Origin: Aurantiochytrium sp. KH105
Taxonomy: Eukaryota > Sar > Bigyra > Thraustochytrida > Thraustochytriidae
Direction of reading: 5' to 3'
DNA: 64,000 nt
Assembly: GCA_003116975.1 (NCBI GenBank)
Contig: BGKB01000006.1
Coordinates: forward strand, 310,001-374,000
The translations under genes and the position numbers were made by a program. The notes beneath the pieces were generated by a model. It had not been told where the DNA came from. It saw only the letters and a program-made list of their open reading frames with translations, and made no database searches. Positions 9,616 to 20,500 of this stretch are shown one piece after another (position 1 is the first letter of the stretch; every line of letters begins with the position of its first letter).

Positions 9616-10581
9616 CTACTCGTCCTTTTGGCCGCCACGCGAGAGCGCTTTCTTGAAGCGGCTGCGAGTGACAAGCTTGTTGGTATCCTGGCGCTTCATG
9701 TGCACGCGACCAACCTTGCCCTCGAGAGCATCGTGCGTAACGTTCTTGACCTTCTTGGGACCGCGCGAGACCTTGGGCTGACGCAGCGCAAGCTTTGCGA
9801 GCTGCGTGCTGGGCAGGCGCGTCCGGCGCAAAACGAAATTAAAGTTTGGACCCATGTCGATGAGCTGCACATTGGGAATCTTTTGGCCCATGACATCGAC
9901 GACACCGACGCGCTTCGCCGGCTCAGCGCTACCATCCTTGGACTGCTTCTTCTTTCCATCGGGCGCGTAGGCCACGACGTAGTTGCGTACGTAAACCTTG
10001 CCATCAACGGCGCTGCAGCAGACAATGTGATCGATTGTGGTCAGATCCACTTGCTGGACCTGACGTTCCCGGAAGATATCGAGCAAAATGCTACGCAGCG
10101 TCTGCATGTCTTCATTCTTGTCAAATTCGTCGCCCTGGAAAATGATCGCGGTCTGGCTTCCGATGGCCTTGGCCAACTTGGTGCGTTTCAAGACCTCCTC
10201 AAAGGACTGGTAGCCGGTGACGCCAATCTCCACCATGTCGAGTGTTTGATTGTCATAGATACGGCCCAAGACCACGTTGTTAGGCCGCTTCTTTGAGTGT
10301 GTTGCGAGGGCAAACACGCCGCAGTCGTTCTTGCCGCACAGGAATTCCATGCGCGTTTCGTCCTCAAAGGGCAAGACATCATTCTTTCGCGAAAAAAGAG
10401 TGGTGTTGTCGGCGCCGCGCAGCCTTCGCAGGTCGCGCAGGAGCTCCAGGCCGTACGGCCCCACCTTGGACCCGCGGACCAGGAGGCACTTCTTTTCGAG
10501 CTCATGGACCTTGGGCTCCAGGGCCTTTTGCCTGCGCAGCACGTGGCCGCGCTTGCGCTTTCCCGTAAGAGGCTTGCCCAT
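9616..10581 (-). CDS. RPF2: ribosome production factor 2 (Brix domain)
   Basis: A 321-residue protein beginning MGKPLTGKRKRG. Rpf2 acts with Rrs1 to load the 5S RNP (5S rRNA, uL18, uL5) onto pre-60S particles in the nucleolus. The Brix domain covers about residues 28-235, with LEPKVHELEKKCLLVRGSKV, ELLRDLRRLR and DNTTLFSRKN typical of the Rpf2 subfamily, and a later NVQLIDMGPNFNFVLRR segment; a basic tail follows. The frame stays open upstream for another 157 codons, but that part is Gly/Arg-rich and reads like a GC-rich leader. The chosen ATG gives the usual family length (about 300-345) and N-terminus. It is divergent from the ribokinase gene. Confidence 0.95.
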   Translation of the reverse strand: MGKPLTGKRKRGHVLRRQKALEPKVHELEKKCLLVRGSKVGPYGLELLRDLRRLRGADNTTLFSRKNDVLPFEDETRMEFLCGKNDCGVFALATHSKKRPNNVVLGRIYDNQTLDMVEIGVTGYQSFEEVLKRTKLAKAIGSQTAIIFQGDEFDKNEDMQTLRSILLDIFRERQVQQVDLTTIDHIVCCSAVDGKVYVRNYVVAYAPDGKKKQSKDGSAEPAKRVGVVDVMGQKIPNVQLIDMGPNFNFVLRRTRLPSTQLAKLALRQPKVSRGPKKVKNVTHDALEGKVGRVHMKRQDTNKLVTRSRFKKALSRGGQKDE

Positions 10582-11144
10582 GCTTGTCTGTCCGGTGGCC
10601 GGTCTGTCGCTTGGTCTTGCCTCTCGCGAGTCCTTTTCTTTCCTTGCTCTCGCCCTCGCTCCTCCCGTGGCCCTGCTGCCGCCCGCGCCGCCACCGCCTT
10701 CGCGCAGTTCTGGTCTGCTCAGCGCCAGCCACCACTCGCCGCCGCCGCCGCCGCCGCAACCCATTTTGAGCCGTTTGGGGTTGCGCCGGTCCTTGCCTTG
10801 CCTGCTGGCGCGGCGAGCTAGCTGACTGTGAGAGACCTGGGCCGCAAGCAGCGAAAGGGCACGGACGAGCAGCCTCGGTGACGTCTCGAGCTCTCTCCTC
10901 TGCTCATCGCTGCTCTTCCATTGTCGAGGCTTGCTGCGACGACCAGAAAGAATCACTTGAGCGAGCCAGACAGACGAGCACAAGCAATGACATAAAGGTC
11001 TATCTCCGTATCTATCTCTCGAGTGACTCAGGCTGCAAAAGGCGAACTTCAAGTTGAGGACGAGGCGACGCAGGCTCTATTGCGAGGCAGCAGAGCAAGC
11101 GGGCGAGGCGGGGAGCGGTAGAACGGCAACTTCGGACGCTCGCC
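10582..11144. promoter_or_regulatory. shared promoter region of RPF2 and ribokinase
   Basis: A 563-bp GC-rich interval between two divergent start codons, so it must hold the promoters of both genes. It contains CCG-type repeats at about 10740-10756. No specific element was recognised. Confidence 0.5.
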
Positions 11145-12227
11145 ATGTCGACTTCAGCAACAGCGACAGCGGCAAATGGCCTGGTTGTGGTCGGCAGCCT
11201 CAACATGGATAGCTTCAGGTATGTAGACGCGCTGCCAGAGCCGGGCGAGACGGTGTCTGCGACGCATTTCGAGGAGGGCGTTGGTGGCAAGGGCTGCAAC
11301 CAGGCGTCCATGGCCGGTCTCTTTGCGCGCAAAACTGGCGGCGCTGTCAAGGTGTCCATGTTGGGCTGCGTAGGCAGCGACGCCCAGGGTAAAGAACTCG
11401 TCCGCTCGCTCGTCGATAATGGCGTCGACACAAAAGCTATCCTCACCCGAGAGGACGGCGTACGTTCGGGCTCCGCCGCCATCACCGTAGACAGCAAGGG
11501 CGAAAACACGATTGTGGTCCATCCCGGAGCAAATTACGCCTTTGGGCCAAAGGATCTCAAGGCCCTTGATGGCGATCTTTGGACACAGGCCGCGGTTGTG
11601 CTTTGTCAGAATGAAATCCCGATCGAAGTCACGTCAGAAGCGCTGAAACGTGCAACAGCGGACGGGAAATTGGCGCTGTGGAACTTTGCACCAGCCTCGC
11701 GCACCAAAGTATCGCCCAGCGTCTTCCAAGCTTGCTCCGTTCTGATTGTCAACGAAACCGAAGCGAAGGCCACCTTGCGCGTCCATCTGGCCGTCGACGA
11801 TGCCAACGTCTCAACCTCTGGAGATTCACAAGATAACAAAGACACAGCATCACACCTCGAAGACGTCGCCAAGTCCCTCGCTTCCAGTCTCGATGACAAA
11901 GTGCCCATCGTGCTTACCGCAGGGTCTCACGGTGCCCTCGTCGTTTCGCATAAGCAAGCTACATGGGTCTCTTCCTGCCAAAAGGTCGACAAGCAAAGTG
12001 TAGTGGACACGACTGGGGCTGGAGACTGCTTTGCCGGCGTTTTTGCGGCCGAGACGGCACGCCAAGTGGCTCAAGTCTCGGCAAATGGTCTCGATCATGC
12101 AATTCTCTGCAAGGCTGCCACTCTAGCCTGCACGGCTGCTGGGCTTAGCATTCAGCGTCGAGGTTGCGTCGCTTCGTACGGATTTGCTACAGATGCACTC
12201 GAACTTGAACAAGAGTCTGCATCTTGA
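11145..12227 (+). CDS. RBKS: ribokinase (PfkB family)
   Basis: A 360-residue cytosolic sugar kinase that phosphorylates D-ribose to ribose 5-phosphate. It has the N-terminal VVVGSLNMD strand (14-22), the substrate-binding signature GVGGKGCNQA (45-54), NEIP and NETE segments of the ribokinase subfamily, and the C-terminal PfkB signature DTTGAGDCFAG starting at Asp288, with the catalytic base Asp294. The length is somewhat above the usual 310-330; the excess lies in a Ser/Asp-rich insertion near residues 225-245. The start is the first ATG in a CGCCATGTCG context. Ribokinase is the best fit within the family. Confidence 0.92.
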   Translation: MSTSATATAANGLVVVGSLNMDSFRYVDALPEPGETVSATHFEEGVGGKGCNQASMAGLFARKTGGAVKVSMLGCVGSDAQGKELVRSLVDNGVDTKAILTREDGVRSGSAAITVDSKGENTIVVHPGANYAFGPKDLKALDGDLWTQAAVVLCQNEIPIEVTSEALKRATADGKLALWNFAPASRTKVSPSVFQACSVLIVNETEAKATLRVHLAVDDANVSTSGDSQDNKDTASHLEDVAKSLASSLDDKVPIVLTAGSHGALVVSHKQATWVSSCQKVDKQSVVDTTGAGDCFAGVFAAETARQVAQVSANGLDHAILCKAATLACTAAGLSIQRRGCVASYGFATDALELEQESAS

Positions 12228-12797
12228 TTTTTTTGCGAATGTCATATTATTCATTGGAACGAGAACTCGTCTCAGAAACATGTTGTTACGAATTGAGCAA
12301 AAGACAAGACTAATCGCCGAGACTTTTCTGTTCAAAGAGCCTGAGTCGTCCCTCTTTCACGCACGGGCATTGCACCATGGAGAGCGTTCTTCCTTGTTTT
12401 CTCCTGTGTGACGCTTGCCTCGCTCGCATATTTGCCAGCAGACCTTTCGTACTTGAGTGCCTGCGCAATCGAGAAAGGGCCCAACTCTTGCGCGCCTCTC
12501 TGCTCTGCGCATTTCCCAAACGACCGCGATTCGGAGATCGCAGAGCATTCGCGATGATCACTGTGTCATCAACGTCAAAGGCAAGTTGATCTTGGCTTGG
12601 CTCGCAAAGCAGTGTATAAGTGGCCAGCAAACAGACAAGAAAGAGGCCGCGCGAGAGACGCGCTGGCGGCGCTAGCGGCGGCGGCGGCTGCAACGACGAC
12701 GACAAGGGAACGGCGGAAGCGCGTAGGATCTGAAGCGAGGAGACCTCTTCGTCCGGTGCAGGGGCCCGCCTGACGGGTCGTCGCGAGCAAGAGGAAC
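12228..12797. other. intergenic spacer
   Basis: Head-to-tail spacer of 570 bases. No gene or repeat of note was recognised. Minus-strand frames here are low-complexity. Confidence 0.45.
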
Positions 12798-13877
12798 ATG
12801 TGGAAATCAACCATGCAGAGGCTGTTCAACAACGGCGGAGAGGCCGCCGTTGCAGCAGAGTCCAAGGCACTCGAGGCCGCGCGAAGCGAAGCGAAGGAGC
12901 TCGTAGCAAAGGCCATGGCGCAGCTGCAAGAAGCACGAGATGCCCTCGCAGACCGGGACCGCGAGGCCAAAACCGCAAAAGAGGCCCTCGACGCACTTCG
13001 TGCAAAACACGAAACTCTCGAGCGCAAGCACGAGGAGAGCGTCGAGCAGCAGCGGGAAGCCGCCAAGGCACGAAGGCAACAAGAGTACCACCCAATCTAC
13101 GGTAAGCTCTTGCACGACTTTGGCTACAAAAAGGTGTTTGCCTCGGAGCCCAAAAAGCTCACCAATAAATCTGTGGTTCCCGTCTGGGAGAAACAGCGCA
13201 TCTTTCGCCCTGAACGAGCGCGTCAGATTGCCAAGGCCAAGAAGGATGACAACAGATTTGGTTTCCCGGGTGTCATTACCATGTTTGATCTCGATGCTCC
13301 TGATAAGCGCGGCATTGTCGATGGACAGCATCGTATCGGTGGCCTTGAGCTCATGCTCCGCGAAGGGACCTGGAGCGATGACAACCTTGTACTCACCGAG
13401 GTGTACCCCGTGGGTGACGATGACCAGCCTGTCGGTGATCTCTTTATGGAGATTAACCAGAGCCAGCCCGTCGCAGAGATGGATCTCCCCGGTGTCGCAG
13501 ATGAAGGCGTACGCGATGCCATCACCCGCGCTGCCGACAAGCTTGCGGAGGACTTCGCTGCTATGTTCAAGCCTTCGTTGCGTTGCCGTCCACCACATCT
13601 GAATATTGACAACTTTCGCCAAGAGTTGTGGGAGAGCGAAAAGGCGCGCAAGGTCGTCACCGATGCTCTGGACACTAAGAAGAATGACCCTGAAGCTGCT
13701 CAGGAGGCACTCCTTGCATGGTTGCTTGATCAAAATGCCAAGCTTCAAGCGCGATCGGATGCAGAATGGTCTGAATCGTCGCTTGTTCGCGTCAAGAATC
13801 AAAAGACGCTTGTCACTGCGCTCGACAAGGCTCGCAAGAACGAGTTCTTCCTTGGTCTTGATCTTTCGTGGCAGTAA
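12798..13877 (+). CDS. DGQHR/ParB-like domain protein with N-terminal coiled coil
   Basis: A 359-residue intronless protein. Residues about 15-98 form a charged Ala/Glu/Arg-rich coiled coil. The rest resembles the DGQHR (DndB/ParB-like) family: FRPERARQIAKAK, FGFPGVITMF, the name-giving GIVDGQHRIGGLELM with DGQHR at 175-179, and LFMEINQSQPV (from 215), the usual second motif in which an Asn of the IN-x-xQ element follows a short strand. Known members are mainly prokaryotic: DndB regulates DNA phosphorothioate modification, and ParB-like relatives bind nucleotides. A eukaryotic copy with a coiled coil is unusual. Function is unknown here; a nucleotide-binding or regulatory role is inference. 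GC content and codon use look like the neighbours, so any transfer would be old. Confidence 0.75.
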   Translation: MWKSTMQRLFNNGGEAAVAAESKALEAARSEAKELVAKAMAQLQEARDALADRDREAKTAKEALDALRAKHETLERKHEESVEQQREAAKARRQQEYHPIYGKLLHDFGYKKVFASEPKKLTNKSVVPVWEKQRIFRPERARQIAKAKKDDNRFGFPGVITMFDLDAPDKRGIVDGQHRIGGLELMLREGTWSDDNLVLTEVYPVGDDDQPVGDLFMEINQSQPVAEMDLPGVADEGVRDAITRAADKLAEDFAAMFKPSLRCRPPHLNIDNFRQELWESEKARKVVTDALDTKKNDPEAAQEALLAWLLDQNAKLQARSDAEWSESSLVRVKNQKTLVTALDKARKNEFFLGLDLSWQ

Positions 13878-13998
13878 AGAAGTTAGCAATGTGTTCTGGC
13901 ACGGCGTGCCCAGTTGGGTTGGAGCGAAAAGTTTTACTTTTGTGTCGTCCGCTCTTTCTTTCGTCTAATCTTTTGCTCTATTTTCTGCACAGAATGAA

Positions 13999-13999
<1 letters not shown>

Positions 14000-14036
<37 letters not shown>
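14000..14036. repeat. (TG)n(AG)n compound microsatellite
   Basis: A short TG run passes directly into about 13 AG units. Confidence 0.9.
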
Positions 14037-14437
14037 CAAACTCGAGAAGAAATAGACGCCATGTATTCTGCGGGTACACAACAGAACAGATCGCTCGCTC
14101 TTCTTACGTTTTGACTGAACAAGAAAGTCGGGCAGTCAGCCCAAAACCAAACGAAAGTCCATTCCGAAGGCAAACCAAACTTACCATGTTTTTCTTTTTC
14201 GTGTGGAGTGAGTCCAAAGCTCCTCCTCTGGGCTCGAAGTGATGGTCACCTTGCTTTCATCTTTCTTCAACTTTCCCACGACCAGCAACTTGCTGGCAGT
14301 CTTTCTCCCTCCCCCTTCATCCTTATTCTCTCTCTCCCCCTCGCGCACATACGTACACAACGACGATCGTCTCGGCGCTGCAGCGGATGCTGGCACACTG
14401 CTATACTACATCAACTTGATGTGTGATTCGCGGTCTC

Positions 14438-14438
<1 letters not shown>

Positions 14439-14471
<33 letters not shown>
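14439..14471. repeat. (CT)n microsatellite
   Basis: About 16 CT units, complementary to the AG run some 400 bases upstream. Confidence 0.9.
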
Positions 14472-14477
<6 letters not shown>

Positions 14478-14716
14478 ATCTCTCGTGTCTCTCGCGTCTC
14501 TCGACCTTGCAATAAAATAGCAGAAAGTCATCGAAGCGGCAAACCCGCTCGCGCGCGCCAAGGAGAAGAGGCCCGAAGCCAGACGCGGTGAGAGGGCCGT
14601 CGCCGGCGCCCCGCAAGCGCGCCGCCCCTCGCCATCCGCGCACGCGCTGCCGTGCAGCGCCGAGAAAAGCGCGCGTGGAGCAGGAGGAGTGCAAGAAAGT
14701 AGTGGTGGCCGCCATC

Positions 14717-15167
14717 ATGCTCAGACACGCCGCCACGAGCGCCGCGCGCGCGGTGCTGCCGGCCGCAGGCGCTGCCGGTCGCGGCGTCTGCTTCGGAGGC
14801 AAGGTCGCGGTTCGCGCAGAGGCGCCGGCCAAGACCCTCTCCTCGCCGCTCTCGGCAACGTGGATGCGCGAAATGCCCGTCGTCCACGCCAACCCTCTGC
14901 AGCGGAGCAGCCTCTTGCAGCAGGAGATCGAGACGCTGCAGATGCTTAACCGCAACGCTCGAAAACCGAAAAAGGTACGTTATCTATCGACGCAAGCGCG
15001 TCAGTGCGTTCGTCCTGACACCACAGAAATCTCCATGCCGTCGTGTGCTCGTGTACTCACGCTTTGTTCTTTGCGCTCGTGTTCATTTTCCACAGGCCAA
15101 CCACGGCAAGCGGCCATGCAGCCACGTTCGGCGGCGCGAGAAGCGCAGGAAGGTCAAGACCAACTAA
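14717..15167 (+). CDS. small basic protein, probably mitoribosomal
   Basis: Two exons, 14717-14974 and 15096-15167, give 109 residues. The donor is GTACGT directly after an AAG codon and the acceptor is TTTTCCACAG; the 121-nt intron is in phase 0. The N-terminus (MLRHAATSAARAVLPAAG) has the Arg/Ala/Ser composition of a mitochondrial targeting peptide. The C-terminus joins across the intron to ARKPKKANHGKRPCSHVRRR and then a very basic end, a compact block with conserved-looking Gly, Cys and Arg that resembles small organellar ribosomal proteins. I could not name the family; mitoribosomal is inference from the targeting peptide, size and charge. Without splicing the frame would run on into an unrelated tail. 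Confidence 0.75.
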
Positions 15168-15348
15168 AGTAGAATCGTAATATTCTTTTTTCCTAGATCG
15201 TATTTTGTCGCTTCCTCGATAGAACCAGAAAAGGACAACGAATGACATGGACCAAGCTTTGTAAATGAATGCTGTCGCTGCTGCTACGACTAGGCTACTG
15301 TCACGACTGCTTCTCCTGCCATGCACACAAGACCTCACAGCAATTGGG

Positions 15349-16545
15349 TCAGCATTCTTGAACCAGGGCCGTAAAGTACTGAACTAAGACTTTGGCTGAC
15401 CACGACTCTAGCGTCGATGTAGGCCAATCCATGCTATGACCACCTGCCGCTGTCCGCACGGAAATGAGATTGCGATTGGTCTCGAAACTATCCATGTGAA
15501 TGCTTGAACCAGGGCAAATGGGGTCATTGCGCGCTGAAATAAAGAGCGTCGGTCGCGCGATGCGGTGCAGTACGAGACCACTGCTTGCGTATCGATAGTA
15601 GTCTGAGGCGGTATCGAAACCAAACGAGGGTGCCGTCATGACGTGGTCGAAGTGCTGCATTGTGCGCGTCTCCTCCATTTGCACAAAGTCAAAGAGGTCC
15701 GGTGCGCGCTCCAGAACCTCGCGATGGTGCGTCGCCATCTTTTTCACAAATGAGACCAAGATAGGATTCATGAGGCGGCCCCCAACCGTCGTATTCAAGG
15801 AGTGCGCAATGCTCAGGCAGTCGACCGGGCACGCAAGGCAGGCTGCGCCATCCAAGAGACACGACTCACCTTCCTCGCCCACAAACTTGGCCAAGTAGTT
15901 GCTTCCTAGCGAGTACCCGGCAGCGAAGAAGCACTTGGCCGACCCGTTCGTCTCGCGCACATGCTTGACTACGCGGCGCAAATCCTCCGTAAAGCCAGCA
16001 CTGTAAAGGAAAGGTGTCTCGAGCGCGTTGCCTCCCCGTCCACGCGGATTATAGCATGCAACGCGAAATCCGGCCGCGGTCAAATGCTTTGCGGCGCGTC
16101 GGATAAATGCGCTTTCGCTACTGCCGGTAAGTCCGGGGACCAAAAGTATAATCGGCGCCGTCGCAGGTCGGTCGCCGTCGAGCCAGTCGAGAGAAACGAC
16201 ACCTGACGGGACCACGTCCGGACAGCATGTGGATTCGGGACGCTTTTTCATTTCTGCCAACTGCAGGGTCTCGCGCCGGAAACCTTTGGCCAGCTCAGGC
16301 TCGGTCGACATGAGTTCCGCAACGATGGTCTGCAGCACGCCCGTCGGGGCCCACCAGGGTGCCACGTACGTAGCGGCGACATGGCGAATACTTTGCACAA
16401 GTCGGCTCGACTTTTCACTCTCCGCGCTATAGCAAATCTCATTCTGCTTGGTCTTTTGCACGTAGACGAGGCGCGCTGCAAGCACAGCAGCCAAAACGGC
16501 GGCCATTGTATTGGTTGTTGTCGTCCGTACCCGCGAGGTCGCCAT
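15349..16545 (-). CDS. alpha/beta hydrolase of the ABHD1/ABHD3/YheT type
   Basis: A 398-residue protein from MATSRVRT. A hydrophobic Ala/Val/Leu segment at about 14-28 looks like an N-terminal membrane anchor, as in the ABHD1/2/3 group. The hydrolase core has ILLVPGLTGSS (oxyanion region), YNPRGRGGN, the nucleophile elbow GYSLGSN with Ser212, Asp341 in SARNDPICP and His370 in GGHSMDWP, so the full triad is present. Relatives act on medium-chain esters or phospholipids; the substrate here is not predictable. The frame extends 25 codons further through a CTCTG repeat with no better start, so MATSR is preferred. It is convergent with the 109-residue gene (181-base gap) and divergent from UFD2. 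Confidence 0.9.
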   Translation of the reverse strand: MATSRVRTTTTNTMAAVLAAVLAARLVYVQKTKQNEICYSAESEKSSRLVQSIRHVAATYVAPWWAPTGVLQTIVAELMSTEPELAKGFRRETLQLAEMKKRPESTCCPDVVPSGVVSLDWLDGDRPATAPIILLVPGLTGSSESAFIRRAAKHLTAAGFRVACYNPRGRGGNALETPFLYSAGFTEDLRRVVKHVRETNGSAKCFFAAGYSLGSNYLAKFVGEEGESCLLDGAACLACPVDCLSIAHSLNTTVGGRLMNPILVSFVKKMATHHREVLERAPDLFDFVQMEETRTMQHFDHVMTAPSFGFDTASDYYRYASSGLVLHRIARPTLFISARNDPICPGSSIHMDSFETNRNLISVRTAAGGHSMDWPTSTLESWSAKVLVQYFTALVQEC

Positions 16546-17592
16546 GGCGTCTTGCCTTGACCAAGCAAGACTTTGCTCTGCTCTGTTCTGCTCTGCTCTG
16601 CTCTGCTTTGTTCTTCGCAACTAGCTTGCTGGCAAGTAATATGAGCCTTGCGCCCTGTGGCTGCGTTTCCTTGCCACGAGCACTCGCCCGTCCTCGGGCG
16701 CGTCTTGCTCCGCTGCAGAATCGTAGAAACCTGGCTTGGCCTCGCGTCGAGTTCCCCGAGGCCGAGACCTGATTTCTATACCCAGCAGTAACAGGAGCCA
16801 GAAGCATCAAAAGCACCAGAAGCAGCACCAGAAGCAGCACCAGAAGCACAGGGAAAATTGCAGCAAAGGCAGCAAGAGTAGCAGGAGCAGCAGATTAACA
16901 GCAGCAGGAGCAGCAAGAAGTTCTCTTTCGCAGCAAGAGTTGTAAATCCTCCACATCAAAAGCATGCTCATTCGCTCGTTGAGAACCATTGTTGTTGTGC
17001 CTGGTCCATGTGCTCTTTGTGGACACCATTTTATTTTCCACGCACAATAGGCCTACCGAAGGTCATGGTTCGCGAACATGTGCTAACTTACATAGTGCCT
17101 CAAAACTTTTATGGACGGGCGATCATCACTTGATACTTTGCAATGTGAAGTCACTGCTCGGTTTCTGGGATTGACCAGCTCACTGTGTGGAATGCACTGC
17201 AACAAGATTCCTTTCATTTGGCCAGCAGCCATCCCGACCGGTCTCGGCTAGCAGCACTCGGCCATCTAGGCCTCGACGTAGCTGTCAGTGAGCAAATCGC
17301 ATGTAAGTCTCCTCTTTCTTGGAAAATAGATCATGATCATGATCTGTTCGGTCAAACAAACCCCAATTCGATCGTCGCGGAGACACGGAACGGAGCACTC
17401 GCAGGCAGCGTGGCCGTGGCGGCGGCGCGAGGCGGGAGGCAGCTACGGAGGCAGCGAGCGCGGCGCGCGGCTGTCGCCGGACGCGGCTTCGCTCCACGAG
17501 ACGAAAGGTCGTTCGTCTTTTTCGGGCGACAGACAACCGACCGGGAGGAAAAGATATAACGCCACGGCACCGTCGACGAGAGTTCCGACGCC
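16546..17592. other. gap between divergent genes
   Basis: A 1.05 kb interval between two start codons. It contains a TCTGC-type pentamer repeat (16574-16610) and a CAGAAG-rich tract (about 16797-16850). No gene was recognised. The promoters of the hydrolase and UFD2 genes must lie here. Confidence 0.5.
16574..16610. repeat. (CTCTG)n pentamer repeat
   Basis: About seven imperfect pentamer units just upstream of the hydrolase start. Confidence 0.85.
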
Positions 17593-20500
17593 ATGAACTT
17601 TCTGCGAGGCCTCGTCGTGCGCGACGAAAATGAAGACGACGCTGCAGCCGAAAACCAGGACGAGCAGCATCAGCAGCAGGCGCCAACGCTGACGCCGGAG
17701 GAGATGCGCGCCAGAAGACTTGCGAGGCTTCAGCAATCGCAAACGCAACAACAACAGCAGCAGCAGCAGCAGCAGCAGCAAGACCAAGGGGCGCAACAGG
17801 CACCCAAAGAACCACCAGCCGCTGTCTCTGCTCCAAAGCAGCAGCAGCAGCAGCAAGAACAAGAGCAGCCAAAAGGACAAGAGCCAGGGCTAGGAGATGC
17901 AGCGCAGCAAGAAAAGACACAAGAAAGCGAACAAGACAATGCAAAGGTCTCTCCACCAGCTCCCAAAGTAGCCAAGCAAGCAAGCGAAGAGAATGCGAGC
18001 GAGCCCAGCGACGTGAAGGAGAGCGCCTCGCAAGCCCAAGCCAAGAAAAAGAAACTCAGCAACCTCGATCCAGAAGATGAAAATCTTTCACGGGTCTTTG
18101 CAATCTGTTTAGGGAACAAGCGTGGCGCAGGGCAATCTCTAGTGCGGCTCACCGAGATGGAACACGAAGGCGCAGCGAAACTCAGCGGCGACAACATCGA
18201 AGAGGCCCTCTACCTCCGTCTTGCCATGCTCCCAATCGACCTCCCCGAATTCGCAAGACGCGAAACCCCGCTCGAGTACCTCATCTCTTGCTTTGATCGT
18301 CTCGACAACATTCGGCGGAACCGCGGCGCCGACGAGTCGATTGTGGCGCTGCTCTCGGAGTGTCAAAACTTCATCGTGTCTTACGCTGTGACTGTTCTTT
18401 TGGAGCCCGACATGTTTCCCACGCCAGCTTCGGGCGCCTCACCCATGCAGGGTCTCATCGGGGCCCTCGAAGGCGGTGACGGATCGACCTCACGCCAAAG
18501 CGCCGCGCGCCATCTGCTTGAGCACCTTGCGCAGGAGACTGTCCGTCAAGACTGTGTAGGGCAAATCCTCGATCCCATGCTTGACAAAACCGAAAAGGAT
18601 ATGCGCAAAGCTGTCGAATCCGCCGCGCCTTTTGCACTCGGACCCATTGCGGTGCTCAGCGCGCTTTGCGCGCAAAAACCCTTTGGCGCACATATTGCGC
18701 GCCGCATCGGGGGCGAGGAGACTCGTAATGGCGCGTCAGCATACTCTGAGACGCGCTCCGTGCGCCCAGCCAACCAAGACATGCCTCAAGGCATTGACCC
18801 GAACCACCCCATGTACCAGATGATGATGCAAATGATGCGCAACAGGAATGAGCAAATCAAGAATGGGCGACGCATCGAGCTCGAGGCGTTTTGGGCCACC
18901 TTTTTGCGCCCGTCCCCCACATCGCCACTCGTAGTTCGCGAGTTCTTTGCCAACCCGCTCACGCGCGTTCCTGCCGACATCAAGGGCATTCAGAATACGC
19001 TTTCACAGCAAGTCGCTGCACTGGTGAGCCAGGTAGGACGCTCCATGCTCAACGTATGCCGCGCGGGTCAGGACCCGCGGAACCAAATGATGGACTGGGT
19101 GGCCCGGGCTCTGGAGCTCAACAAAGCACGAGCGCAAATGCAGCCGAATCGCAACGAGGTGTCCTCCGACGGCTTTTGCGTCAATCTTGCGTCAGTAATG
19201 CTGCAGCTGTGCAGGCCCTTTATTAAGCCAGGCTCTGACAAATTGAAACTCATTGACGGGACCTTTCGCTCGCGCGCCTTTCCCCATGACCTCACAAAAC
19301 TGTGCGGAGCTGGAGCCAATGATGATGTTGAAATGACAGACGCCGAGGCAGAAGCCGGGTACAACTTTGTCACGCGGTGTTTTTTCTACGCGCTCCGTGC
19401 CGTCCATTTGGGCCCCATTGCATGCACCCGCCGCATCGACAATTACGAGCGTCACCTCTCTCATATGCAGCGATCCATGGGCGCTGCTGCCCTCGGCCCC
19501 ATGGCGCCGCCTAGCCAGGAGCGCGAACAATTTGCGTCTCTTTTGCAACAGCTGTACGCGACACAGACGTTGGCGTTTGAGCCGTCGCTCGTCAGTGATG
19601 CCATTCTCCTGCATGCGCTCTACGTGCGCTGGCTCCTGAGCAAGGCACAGGGAACAGATATGAGCTCCCTCGACGAGCTGGAACTCCCGCTCAAGAGCGA
19701 CCCCGCACCCGCGCAGGAGCTTCAGTCCACGCCCGAGCACATTCTTGACGATGCCACGCATCTGATCAAGTCTCTGGCCTACCATGCCCCCGAGCGACTC
19801 GATGGTGCCGACCCGGAAGCGCTCCAAACGCTCGTCGCAGCCTTTGTGGCCTTTATGGCAAGTCCCAAACTTGTGCACAGTCCGCACCTTCGCGCAGGCT
19901 TCGCCGAGACGCTCTTTGCCGCGTTTTTGCCGGACAGCGACAAGGGCCAGGAGCGTCGCTCTGGTGGTGATCGTGGACCGCAAGCCCTCCGAGGCGCCAT
20001 GCTTGCGGGATCCCCTCTTGTTTGCAAGCACCTAGCCCCAGGCCTGCTTGAGCTGTACGGTGATGTCGAAGCGTGTGGGCACTACGAGGTTATTGGCTAC
20101 CGTCACCACATTGCGCTTCTGCTCAAGTACATTTGGAAGCAAGACGCACACAAGGATGCCTTTCACGCCTTTGCCACGTCAACGCCGCAGCGTTTCGTCA
20201 AATTTGCCAATGGCATCATCAACCAGACAAACGATGGTGTTGCGGACTCCTTGCAGCGGTTGCGCGAGATTCGCCAGACACAGCTCGACCGTCGCGAGCC
20301 CGCATGGAACCAAATGTCCGAGGAGGACCGGCGGCAGCGTGAGCAAGGCCTTGAAGACAACGAGCGGTTCGTGACGAGCGCTCTCCTTCTCGCTGGGGAA
20401 GTGATTGGAATGCTCCGCTACCTCTCGCTGGACCAAGTCTTTGCGCGAGCCTTTGTGGGCAGCGGGCTCGGAAACCGGCTCGCGGGAATGCTTAGCAGCA

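Larger units (their letters stand above)
13878..14716. other. intergenic gap with dinucleotide repeats
   Basis: An 839-base gap holding a TG-then-AG run at 14000-14036 and a CT run at 14439-14471. No gene is seen. The last 200 bases are probably the leader of the next gene. Confidence 0.5.
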
